DNA from: Coffea arabica
Lineage: Eukaryota > Streptophyta > Magnoliopsida > Gentianales > Rubiaceae
DNA: 64,000 bases
Assembly (NCBI RefSeq): GCF_036785885.1
Contig: NC_092326.1
Span: forward strand, 7,502,001-7,566,000
Direction: 5' to 3'
Shown here: one piece after another, positions 12,901 to 28,485 of the stretch
How the letters are laid out: each line of letters starts with the position of its first letter
How positions within the stretch are numbered: the first letter of the stretch is position 1
The notes under the pieces: model-generated
Seen by the model: only the letters and a program-made list of their open reading frames with translations
Told to the model about the DNA's origin: nothing
Databases searched by the model: none
Translations under genes and position numbers: made by a program

Positions 12901-14681
12901 TAGCTCCATGTGAGCGGTATCCTTTTAATGAATATGTTACTATCGCTTTCCATTGTAAATGTTTCTTGAATTATTGATTATTGATGGTTAATGTGTTGGC
13001 TTTGTTATGAAATTTCATGTTCGGAACCTTATTGAGATTTTAGCTCATTGAGCTTTGTGGAATTACCATGTGGTGTCATTTTCTGTTTTTGTTTTACTCT
13101 CACTGTGCAAATGTTGACCTGTAACAAAATTACATTTTTACCTCCGGTTACTTATTGAACTTCTAAAACATTACAATGATTTCACTGGCTCACGAGAGCA
13201 AAAATACGTACATCTGATTTCTGAACCATGACATCAATGAAATGAATTTTTGTGAAAACTATTTGATTACTGATTTTACTGGTTACTCACTGGGCTTTTA
13301 GCTCACCCCAAAAATGTTTTATTTCCCCCCCACAGGGCTCAAGGCGAAGGAAGGGCTTGTTGTGCTTATTCACGTGACTGGATGGCTTATATCGTGTACA
13401 GTTTAAGTTTGGATCTATTTTATGTACGAGTTGGTCTTGTATAAATATTTGAAATTGATATGGATGTAAGTATACATTCCACGAATGGAATCAGTTTCCG
13501 CTGCATTTGTGACATGTAATTATTGGAGACTTGGATGTATGTTTGTGGACCATGTGATGTATATTTGAGATTTATATTGTAATTCATTTGAGGATTGTAG
13601 TGATCGACTGAGTCCCGGCGAGAGCTGGGCAGGCGGCCCGCCGAACCCTCTGGTTCGCCTTAGGGGGAGGTGGGGCCGTCACACTGGTCTTATCCTTCGA
13701 GTGATCTGTTATCAATTATGATTTCCAGTATGTTATTCATGCAATACATAATCCTTTTTTAGTGACCAACTTCAATATTTTCTGATGACGACTTGCTCAC
13801 TTTCTCACCTTAGTGGAGCCAGTTGTGCCACTTAAGTTGATGCTCCACAAGTTTTATTTAATTTTAAAATTCCATTAGCACCTAAATCTTCAAGAAAATT
13901 ACTACATTTCCTCCCACTGGCTTTTGCTGGTCCTTTGTGCTTGGGAACAACTACTGGATTCAAGATGCTTTAGGTGTTTGTGGACTGCTGTTTGCTTCTG
14001 TTAAGAGTGCAGTGTGTGAAGGCATTCTAATAAACTGTCTTTTCTTTCTTGTGTGCCTAATAGCTGGACAAAAGCTATACAGACTTCCAACACCCAAATA
14101 GTGCTGATTTGATGATCCTATGGGATGAGATGATGGACGGCAAACATGCCACAGGCACCCGTGCTCAATCTTCGGCCCAACACCCACCCCAATTTGTGCC
14201 TCCTCGTGCCCGTAGACGTAGGGGTGATTCGACCCTCAAAGGCAAAGGAGTTGCTTCTAGTTCTGTCATCAACCCAGCAGATTCTAAGGGAACTTCGGAT
14301 GATGATGGCAGCCCAAGTATGAGAAATCTCGGCAAGCGACCGGTGGGTAGTGCTCCACACAGTTCGGAGAATGAGGGCTCAAGAGGAACCAAGTCTCGAA
14401 AGTCGGGTTCGGAGAACTACCAAGAGGCACTGAGCAACTTCAATAGATATTCATCAATTGTTTGTACCGAAAGAGAAGCGAATGAGAAGTTATCAATTGA
14501 GGTTGCCAAACAAGCAGTTCTCGCGCTGAAGTTGGAGAAAACTGTACGCATGTATCTCTTGAAAGAATTGTTGGACAAGGAATTTCGGGCTTTATTTCTT
14601 AGCTTGGATGAGAGTGAGCAGAGGGCATGGATTGAGTTGTTCATCGTACCGAACATCGTCGTGAAGGTGCCGGGTTCCTAA
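9960..14681 (+). CDS. Harbinger ORF1, Myb/SANT-like DNA-binding protein (two exons)
   Basis: Exons 9960-10280 and 14064-14681 join in frame (AAG before GTATG; TAG acceptor before CTGGAC) to give 312 residues. Residues 1-120 are a Myb/SANT-like domain of the L10-interacting Myb type: spaced tryptophans in the first helices, a TGIGWDEE turn, and the ATG(T)RA motif near residues 136-141 that follows the domain in this family. A basic patch of consecutive arginines lies at residues 155-160, then a low-complexity Ser/Gly region, then a charged probable coiled coil (about 215-290). In PIF/Harbinger elements this ORF1 protein binds the termini and helps carry the transposase to the nucleus. The ATG was chosen because it starts the domain directly. 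The intron is 3.8 kb because it hosts a solo LTR. No frameshift is seen, so a product is possible. Confidence 0.82.
10281..14063 (+). other. ORF1 intron
   Basis: GT at 10281 and AG at 14062-14063. Most of the intron is the solo LTR at 10530-13683. Without it (and one copy of its 5-bp target duplication) the intron would be about 620 bp, closer to the other introns here. Confidence 0.8.
10530..13683 (+). mobile_element. solo Ty3/gypsy long LTR
   Basis: Begins TGTGACGCCCCG and ends GGGGCCGTCACA (TG...CA), flanked by the 5-bp duplication CTGGT (10525-10529 and 13684-13688). It is a diverged relative of the LTRs at 42554, 47335 and 61373. It shares the start layout, the GTGGGACCC block, the TATACTCGAGTATTACC block near 12703 and the CCCGGCGAGAGCTGGGCAGG end. 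There is no internal region, primer site or second LTR, so it is the product of LTR-LTR recombination. About three short tandem units (GGGTGGAGTCCGGnCAACGTC) occur at 12740-12800. Confidence 0.9.
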
Positions 14682-15732
14682 GGGCCTAACTCAAACTCTG
14701 ATTTAGTGCTGCTGTTTGTCTGTAATTGCTAATTCCAAATAGCTTGTTTCCCTGTGTAATTTGATTATATGTTGCTGTAACAAGTGGTGAAATTTTTATG
14801 CTCATCTTTTACCACCAGAATATTTAAGTGGCCATTTGTGTCATTTCGGATGACTGCTCGCAGGTGTTGTACCTTAAGTACTTGTCTTATATTCAGGATG
14901 TATGAGATGTCCCTTTTTCTTAACCGTTGTTAGCAGCTTAAAATCAATCATAATACATACACATCCAATCATCATGCATATGGAGGTTATGGGGAGGAGG
15001 GTTAACTGGCTAAGGCATGGCATCTTCTCTGTAGGGTCTGGATATTAGATTAAATGGGGTGATTTCCTTTTACTGCATTTGAAATTCGACCAAGTCTTGA
15101 AAGGTGAATGCGATAGGCCCTTGTTTGTTTCTTTGAGCCTCGTGGATCAGTGTAGTGAGTATGATCAAGGTGCCTGCATGAACAAATCTAAACTGCGAAA
15201 ATCAATCTAGTCTTTTTGATTTGCTTGTTTGCTTTGACGTTTTAAAGAAAGGAAAAAAAATTGAAAAAGAGTTAAACAAAGCAAAGAAAAAGAGGTTGCT
15301 TCATGCAAGGACACCAGATCATCACTTAAGATACTAAAGTCACGCGTGCTATCTAAACATCTATACAAAAATCCAAAATAAAAAAGTAGATGCCTTGGGT
15401 CCCACTACACACATAGTTCAGTCCTCTTCCTCATAATTTACATCACAACCGCGCTACTCATCCCAGGAACAGAGAAAAAATATGGCCACACAAGCAAAGC
15501 TTCATATAATATGATGGGAATATGAAACAATAGGCATCTCTTTCGGGGAATAAAAATAAAAGAACTCGTTAATAGCTTCAATTTTTTTCTTGGATTCTAG
15601 AAAGTTAAGATCAAAACAACATCCCAACTTTAGATCGCCCTACAGGAGAGCTACACAAAAACAACAATTACTTTAGAATATATTCTTCATAAGCCTAAGA
15701 GACATTTTGCCATTTCTCAACAGGACGCCGAA
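14682..15732. other. Harbinger interior between ORF1 and the gene fragment
   Basis: 3' UTR-like and AT-rich sequence after the ORF1 stop. No further ORF, repeat or RNA gene is recognised. Confidence 0.5.
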
Positions 15733-16134
15733 TTATTTGTAAAATTCAAAGTCAGTGTCGGGCATCTTCACATTGGCTCTATATCCCTTCTCAAAATCCT
15801 TGGGAAGTATAACGTATCGGTTCTTGCGAACTGCATGCATTCCTGTTTCTTGGCAAATAGCTACAATCTGAATAAAAGAAGTGTAGTTGAAACTACTACA
15901 ATTTAAGTAAACTCTTTCCTTGTTTTATTCCTTAAATTGCCCATCGAAAGGAGCAAGAGAGACCCATTTCTTAAGCTCAATGGTGACACAGCAAATTGAT
16001 TAATTGAATACGGAATGAAATTTACATTTAATCATAAAAAACAAAAAGCTAACCTCAGCAGCACTTATTTTATGTGGTCGTGAAACATAATCCTCTAAAT
16101 CAACCTCATCACTCAAATTCATTTTAGCAGTGCA
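15733..16134 (-). pseudogene. RPT3: captured fragment of 26S proteasome ATPase RPT3, last two exons
   Basis: The minus strand encodes the carboxyl end of regulatory particle ATPase 3 (subunit 6B). The penultimate exon (16134-16054) reads CTAKMNLSDEVDLEDYVSRP and on to SAAE before a GT donor. The last exon (15867-15733) starts after TTCAG, contains GMHAVRKNRYVILPKDFEKG and ends with DFEFYK then TAA. The intron between them is kept, so this is a genomic and not an mRNA-derived copy. The upstream ATPase exons are absent, and the acceptor before the first piece is not recognisable. The normal protein, about 400 residues, unfolds substrates at the base of the 19S particle. These 71 codons lack the whole AAA nucleotide-binding core. 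The piece lies inside the Harbinger element, opposite to its genes, so it is most simply a transduplicated host fragment. Confidence 0.88.
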
Positions 16135-16640
16135 TGAGAATGCAGCAGACCCCGTAATTGAAACATTAGCATGAGGCAGGCATTTTAAGCATACAAAGCT
16201 AACCATTCTCCACGTCTTTGCATGCCACCAACTTGCAGGGAGTGTGAGGAAAATTACTAATAGAAACATAAAGAAGAAAAATGCCTCCAATACCACCTGG
16301 AAGACGAGCCTTTTTTGACATCAAGCCAGCTTCTGTAACGCTGTTAAATCTATTCAGATGTTTTGAGGTTACTTTGACGAGCAAATGCAGCAGAAGAATT
16401 TACCTCTGCAGGGTCTGGCTTTTACCTCATGCATGTATATGCAGTAATAGAGACAACCGTTGTCAACAAAAAAAAAAAGTGGGCAATCCCACTAACATGC
16501 CTGAAATGATTTTCGCAGAAGGAAATAGTTACAGCAAATATACAGGGGAATCCAAGAAAGGCACATGCATGAATAGCTTAGGCATCTCTTTCTCTAGGAC
16601 AACGTCACAGCACCATGAAAAGTGGATGCAGGCGTCCTAT
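16135..16640. other. unassigned sequence next to the RPT3 fragment
   Basis: Two opposing open frames overlap here (for example one with LMSKKARLPGGIGGIF on the minus strand). Neither matches a family I recognise. This may be intron or further captured DNA. Confidence 0.3.
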
Positions 16641-16641
16641 A

Positions 16642-16866
16642 AAATTCCTCAACGTTAGCTAACTCAACCCTATATATATAACCTAACACTAGCCCATATA
16701 TTTCGTACACGCATGAACAGATTAAGTATCTTTTTCTCTGTTCGACATGTGAAACTAGTACAACGTTACGGCACCGTTTTAGTGGATTAAACCAATTCTT
16801 TCAAAATTCCCCAACATTAGCTAACTCAACCCCATATATATATATAGCCTACTAGTCTATATATTC
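16642..16866 (+). promoter_or_regulatory. duplicated TATA-containing promoter segment before the transposase
   Basis: Two related blocks, about 16642-16703 and 16803-16866, each read AACnTTAGCTAACTCAACCC followed by a (C)TATATATATA run. The downstream TATA run (about 16834-16846) lies roughly 350 bp before the first transposase ATG. It is the best candidate for the ORF2 core promoter. The role is inferred from position. Confidence 0.5.
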
Positions 16867-17192
16867 ACGCCACCTTCAGTTCTCATCATCAACGGCAAAA
16901 CTTTGGGAATTTGTCTTCTTTGTTATTTTCTACCTTTTCTTCATAAGTGCAGAAGCATTGACGACCACCAGCACCGAAACCACATAAGGATTGGCTCCAT
17001 CAGCTTTTGCCTTCCCCATCAAACTTCCAACTTTTGCTACTACAGCTACCATAAAGCTTTGTCTTGGACAGACGCTCCCCCTTCCACCGTCCGCCCCTCG
17101 GTTTCATCTTTCATTCATATGCTCTAGCACCATAGTCCTGCTACTTTTAAGACTTTAATCTGCATTTAATCAACAATTACTTTATTTTACCA

Positions 17193-17378
17193 ATGCAGGC
17201 TTCTAGCTATTTCTCATTCATGGCAAACTTCAATCCGTACTTCGCTTCCTCCTCTTCTGCCTCACGCTCTGAAGAAGATGAAGAGATTATTCTCAATGCT
17301 GCAGCCATGCTTCTTTTTTCACCGGAAGCAGAACGTTAGGATGGGCCTCTAATAAAAATACCTTGCCGCAATTCTGAT
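17193..17378 (+). pseudogene. upstream part of transposase frame, interrupted by a stop
   Basis: ATG at 17193 opens a frame continuous with the transposase. It has a serine-rich and acidic start (SSSSASRSEEDEE) and a TAG at 17337-17339, after which the frame continues to 17379. Either this is a mutated amino terminus or translation normally begins downstream. Confidence 0.6.
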
Positions 17379-18961
17379 ATGCCTGGTTGGAAGTGGGTTC
17401 AAGAACTAATAACAGGTCACCCACTACGTATTTTGGAGAATTGCCGTATCACTGTAGATAATTTTCTGCGGCTGTGTGATGTTCTAGTAGGCAATAACTA
17501 CGTACCTCAGAATCCACACAAGCATGTCTCGATCGAGGAATCGCTAGCCATGACTTTAGTTATGCTAAGCCATAGCACGCGAACTCGTGTCGTAGCCGAA
17601 AGATTTCAACATTCAACGGAAACCATCCATAGAAATGTAGCGGAAGTGCTATTGGGGTTATGTCGATTTGCACAAAGAATTATTAAACCAAAACAAAGTG
17701 ACGAAGTGCATCCAAAAATAAGATATAGCACCAAGTATTATCCTTGGTTCAAGGTAGGGAAATTGTTTTCTTGTCGTAGTAATTTTTTTCTTTTCCCCAC
17801 GAGCAAATTTTTTTTTCTAAATAGCCACCGTTATTTTTAGCATCCATGCTAAGTCTGTAAAAAGAGTCTTGCAAATTTCAAGGCTCTTCATCAATAAAAA
17901 TCCAGTTTCAGCATTTTCCATTGATTGAGGTAAACCGAGGACTGAAAAGAAGAAACTCCCATTAGTTCCTCTTGGTGCAACCCCACATCAGATGCTATGA
18001 TGATTCAAGGCATCTTCTTAATAGTGGTGTCCGAACTAATTAATTGGTTACCTCTTTTGGAACCTACTGGATTTAACATTCATTTGATGAAACTTTGACA
18101 TTTCATTGCAGGATTGTATAGGTGCTTTGGACGGCACACATATCTCAGCTACAGTTCCGGCACACGAGCAGATGGCCTACACAAATAGGCATGGGAATCA
18201 AAGCCAGAACGTGTTAGCTGTATGTGACCATGATATGCGGTTCATTTATGTCTATGCCGGATGGGAAGGCAGCGCACACGATGCACGGGTGTTAGAACAT
18301 GCAATGAGAATGCACACCGATTTTCCATTTCCCCCCCAAGGTTATTCATAGTTTGGCTATTATAAATAAGATGACAAAATTCAACATATATAATCGGGTT
18401 TGACTCCCTAAGTGACAAACATTTTTTTTTTAAAGCGGAGAATTATTTGCTCATTAGTTGGGTACTAAACTTCTTTTCTTGAAAATAGGCAAGTTCTATC
18501 TCGTTGATGCAGCTTATAAGATGGTGCCGGGTTTTTTAGCACCGTTCAAGGGAGGACGTAACGTAAGAGTTGGACAAGGACGTGGTCGAGGACAAGGACC
18601 GAAAGAGCTATTTAATACTCGTCACTCCCAACTTCGTAATGTAATTGAACGATCCTTTGGTGTCCTGAAGCAACGATTTGCCTATTTAAGGGGTCCGGTT
18701 CCATATTCATATATGCAAACGCAAATCAATGTCGTTATTGCATGCTGTGCACTTCACAATTTTCTTAGGGAAATTCAGCCTTCGGATGATCACTTCATGA
18801 TGTACGAGCAAGAGGACATGCAATTCGAAGGCGAGTGTGGAGCTCCTCCGTATCCACAAATTCAACCGTTGACGTCCCCCCAAGAAATAGAAGAATGGAA
18901 GGGAATGAGAGATGAAATGGCTAATCAAATGCATGCCGCATCACGAAGGCGGAGACATTAG
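17379..18961 (+). CDS. PIF/Harbinger transposase, DDE_4 type (three exons)
   Basis: Exons 17379-17753, 18112-18340 and 18489-18961 join in frame at GT...AG sites to 358 residues. The order is a helical amino-terminal region (VSIEESLAMTLVMLSHSTRT... then ERFQHSTETI), then the DDE nuclease: D132 in ALDGTH, GSAHDARV with D182, VDAAY with D208, and E255 in VIERSFGVLKQRF. The terminal CALHNFLRE is also conserved. The catalytic residues are present, so the nuclease may be active. The same frame extends upstream to an ATG at 17193 but is cut by TAG at 17337-17339, so I start at 17379 and about 60 residues may be lost. A short Gly/Arg-rich run (residues 230-239) lies between D208 and E255. It acts with ORF1 on the element's TIRs. 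Confidence 0.86.
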
Positions 18962-19773
18962 GTGAGTGAGAATAAAAAAACTAATACCCACAGTGGTATT
19001 AGACGATGCCAGGGTACGTCTGTATGGAAAACTTCAATAAGAAGGCGTACGGTGGAAATAATCTAGCTGAATGTGTGCTACTTTTAACTGTTTGTAATCA
19101 CATGGTGATAATTAGTACAAGTATTATGCAAGTCTTCACTTTCTCTTGTGAAGCTCCTCTTTGCAATAAATGAAATTTTCAGTTGAGAATTGAGTTGTTA
19201 AATTGGCATTTATAAACACATTCATTTGGAATAAAACTCCTGTTTACAGAACTTAAATTGCAATAAAACTCAGAACTTAACTTGCAATAAAGCTCCTGTT
19301 TACAGAACATATAAACTAAAATGCAGATGTCTGGAATAAAGTTCCTGTTCGGACAACTTAAATAGGCAATTATAAGCAAATTCCAGAAGTCCTGCGCAAT
19401 AACAGATAGCCATGTTCAGCTTGCAAATTTGGAGACATCTCAGATTACTTAATGGTACAATCCCACGTTAGTGCTTATTTCTCCATGCAGGACTAGTGGG
19501 CCTGCAGCAAATTTTAGGAATCCCAGCCATCCTTCTGCTCACAATCGAAGTTCACAGCGGGTTGCTTCACGAGAGAAAAACTGAAAGTTCACGAGAGAAA
19601 ATCTCACGTGGCAGCCGGAATTCCTCCCCAGTCGTGAGCAAAATGTCCTCGTCAGCAATTCTCACCTGGCCCATGCTGAATAGGATTATTTCATGGTCCA
19701 AACAATTATTTCAGCTATGTCTCCTAATTTGACATGAAGGCCAATAATATTTGAAATAATATTTCAAATATCA
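18962..19773. other. Harbinger right interior
   Basis: Non-coding. The GGAATAAA...CTCCTGTT...CAGAACTTAAnTTGCAATAAA block is repeated imperfectly at 19225-19345. No gene is seen. Confidence 0.5.
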
Positions 19774-19790
19774 CCTATCCAAACACTTCC
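19774..19790 (-). repeat. Harbinger right terminal inverted repeat
   Basis: The complement of GGAAGTGTTTGGATAGG, followed by AAT. The adjacent interior carries TTTGAAATAATATTTCAAA, a palindromic subterminal word. Confidence 0.9.
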
Positions 19791-19984
19791 AATGTAAACT
19801 GTGACCTGCAAGAAAGAAAAAGAAATGAAACAAGAACAAAAATCTGCAAAACCAATTTAAAAATGATCTGTATCCAACCCGGTAAGGCCCACGGCTCATT
19901 CCCCAATCATTCCCCAAAAAGGCAAAGCAAAACAAAACAAAACAAGAAAGAAAAGGAGAAAAAAAAAGGAAAAAGAAAAAAATC

Positions 19985-20042
19985 CACGTGCCCCTCTGAT
20001 CGTTTCCCGCCACATCGCACCACTTCTCCCTCGGTTTCCCGC
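19985..20042 (+). promoter_or_regulatory. MCM3 promoter: two E2F sites and a G-box
   Basis: TTTCCCGC occurs at 20003-20010 and 20035-20042, 158 and 126 bp before the ATG. This matches the E2F/DP consensus that drives G1/S genes in plants, and MCM genes are classical E2F targets. CACGTG (G-box) lies at 19985-19990. No clear TATA box is seen, as is common for such promoters. S-phase regulation is inferred from these sites. Confidence 0.8.
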
Positions 20043-20167
20043 CAAATCCCAAGCCCTTGAGTCGAGCAAAGGAAAAACCAGAAGCGCTCTCTCTCACCCA
20101 TTCTCTCCCTATCTCCAGAAAAGAATACACGCAGTCACACAGTAGAGAGGAGGGCAAAGGAGCGGCA

Positions 20168-26704
<6,537 letters not shown>

Positions 26705-28280
26705 AGCAGTCTGACCTTCTGCAGTAGTGGACCTGGTGGTTTTCTGTAGTTTTATGGCACAGACGTCGTCGCCGACGCTCATTGATGGATCATCTACTGA
26801 TGGTGTCGTGGCTGCACCTGATTGATCTAACTGGGCATATTCTGCATTTGCCTTACAGCAAGGCAAACGGCTCCTATGCCTCTTTACTTTTATTTATATA
26901 TGCACACCTAATGTGTTCACCTTAGTGCCTTCTGAATCATATGGTGGGATTATGAGAATGAAACCCAAATCTTCTGTTAGACTGGCAGACACTATGCTAA
27001 TCTTTATGCTACATCAACTTTAATTAAAGTACGCAGAATTAGCTTGTCTGAAAAGTTTGTAGTCCATTATCTTCAATACTACTGACTGGCAGGATAACAT
27101 TGAGTAGGATGCAGGGTATGCATAAATGTAAGTTGCAGTGTACATACAATGCAGCAAACTTTTAGGTAAGAGTAAATGACCTAAAGTACAATTGAAAGTG
27201 AAAGCCAGCTTCCATGATTTTGTGAACAGTGTTTTTTATGCAAACACGAAGCTCGAAAAAAGTGGAGGGTCAATTGGAAGGCTTTTTTCCATCTATCAGA
27301 ACATAGAAGCACTTGTAGATACTACTTGCCACTTGAAAACATATCAATCTTTTGGCTGTTGCTCAGCCTTCCTATCTGTTTATCTTCTCTATAATGTACA
27401 ATGAATCAAAAAATAGACAAAGATGCAGCGGTTCTCATGCTTTAAGCGATGTCAACAGTTAATGCCCACTTTCTTCTGGATGAACCATAAATCCTTCCTA
27501 AATGGCGTCAAATGCACTTAAAGGAACAAAGCATTAACTTTGCCTGCCTTGTCTAATCTGGCTAAGCATTGGAGCAAAACCTGCCGCTATGTTAATTTAG
27601 CAATATTTTTATAGGAAATTGAATATTTTAATACGGTTGGACAAATTTTAGCGTCGAAAGAATATTGTTTGGCACTGAAGAGTAGTATCGACATCAAGGA
27701 ATGAGTATTCAAAGTACAATTACCTAGAGAAAAAATTGGAATTTCCCAAATGCTGACTGCTTTATGCGAATGGTGATTAATTTTTGACATTGTTAAATTC
27801 GGCGCTATAGCAGGACTGATATTTAGTAGTTTGAAGTATTGCGCTGTAATTACAGTTAATATCTCAAAAAAAAAAAAAAAGAAAAAAGCCACAACGGGTA
27901 CATCAGTTTGGCTAAGATAAACTTTCTTTAAATTTTAAGTGCATTTTGAAAACATTTACCATTTCTTTTCGTCTTAGGAAGTAGTATAATCTTTCTAGTG
28001 CATTTTAATTACATTTTCTTTTTGAGAAAAATAGACACGTGTATTTCAATTATCATAAGCCATAACTACAAAAATTATTGAACTAATTTGAATCATGAAT
28101 TACCCTGTGATGCAAGAATAAAATTGATTGTTGGTATGCTGTGCATCACGTAATGTGACCGAATGAAAGGCCTCTACAGTTAGAATTTTACTATGCAATT
28201 GTTTGAATCGAATATTTTTTGAGCTTAATGGATTTTTTTTAATTAGCTTAAGGGATAGTATTGCTCATTAGATTTAGTAA
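26705..28280. other. MCM3 3' flank and intergenic DNA
   Basis: 3' UTR-like sequence after the TGA, then AT-rich DNA. No ORF, RNA gene or repeat is recognised. A short Helitron-like 3' signature (CCAG at 28285 and an imperfect CCCC...GGGG hairpin) lies at its right edge. Confidence 0.5.
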
Positions 28281-28321
28281 CTAACCAGTCTTAAACCCCA
28301 TTCGTTGCACGGGGATTAATT

Positions 28322-28485
28322 TTGAGCATTTTGGACCCTTAGCTTTACTATGGAGTTTTTTTTACCAAGTCTCATTTCTCAAATCCTTACACATGTTATA
28401 TAAGGTTACTTAGATCAATTCTTAGAATGCGACTTATTACACGGGTTAAGATTTGAAAAGTGAGATTGGGATTGAGGATTGGAAG
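28322..28485. repeat. foldback MITE copy 1
   Basis: The two halves are inverted versions of each other. The left half has ACTATGGAGT, TACCAAGTCTCATTT and ATCAATTCTTAGAA. The right half has GCGACTTATTACAC, AAAAGTGAGATTGGG and GATTGAGGATTGG. It is nearly identical in plan to the adjacent copy 2 and shows the empty junction ATCAATTCTTAGAA|TGCGACTTATTACAC that copy 2 has interrupted. Confidence 0.75.

Larger units (their letters stand above)
7433..19790 (+). mobile_element. PIF/Harbinger transposon, 12.36 kb, with both ORFs
   Basis: The ends are perfect 17-bp inverted repeats, GGAAGTGTTTGGATAGG at 7433-7449 and its complement at 19774-19790. They are flanked by the direct trinucleotide AAT (7430-7432 and 19791-19793). 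Inside, in one orientation, are the two genes that define the superfamily: a Myb/SANT-like ORF1 (9960-14681) and a DDE transposase (17379-18961). A 3-bp duplication fits the family, though TWA is the usual target. The element is unusually long because a 3.15-kb solo LTR sits in the ORF1 intron and a host RPT3 fragment lies between the genes. It sits directly upstream of MCM3. Confidence 0.88.

Noticed and set aside
10530..13683. Full-length retrotransposon in the ORF1 intron
   Set aside because: Only one LTR with its own target duplication is present. There is no primer site, gag or polypurine tract.
15733..16134. Functional RPT3 gene on the minus strand
   Set aside because: Only 71 carboxyl-terminal codons are present. 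The ATPase core exons and a start codon are missing.
9960..18961. Domesticated host Myb/nuclease gene pair
   Set aside because: Both ORFs lie between perfect TIRs with a target duplication, so they belong to a transposon.
28285..28310. Another Helitron 3' end (CCAG with imperfect CCCC/GGGG hairpin)
   Set aside because: The hairpin is imperfect and no matching 5' end was found.
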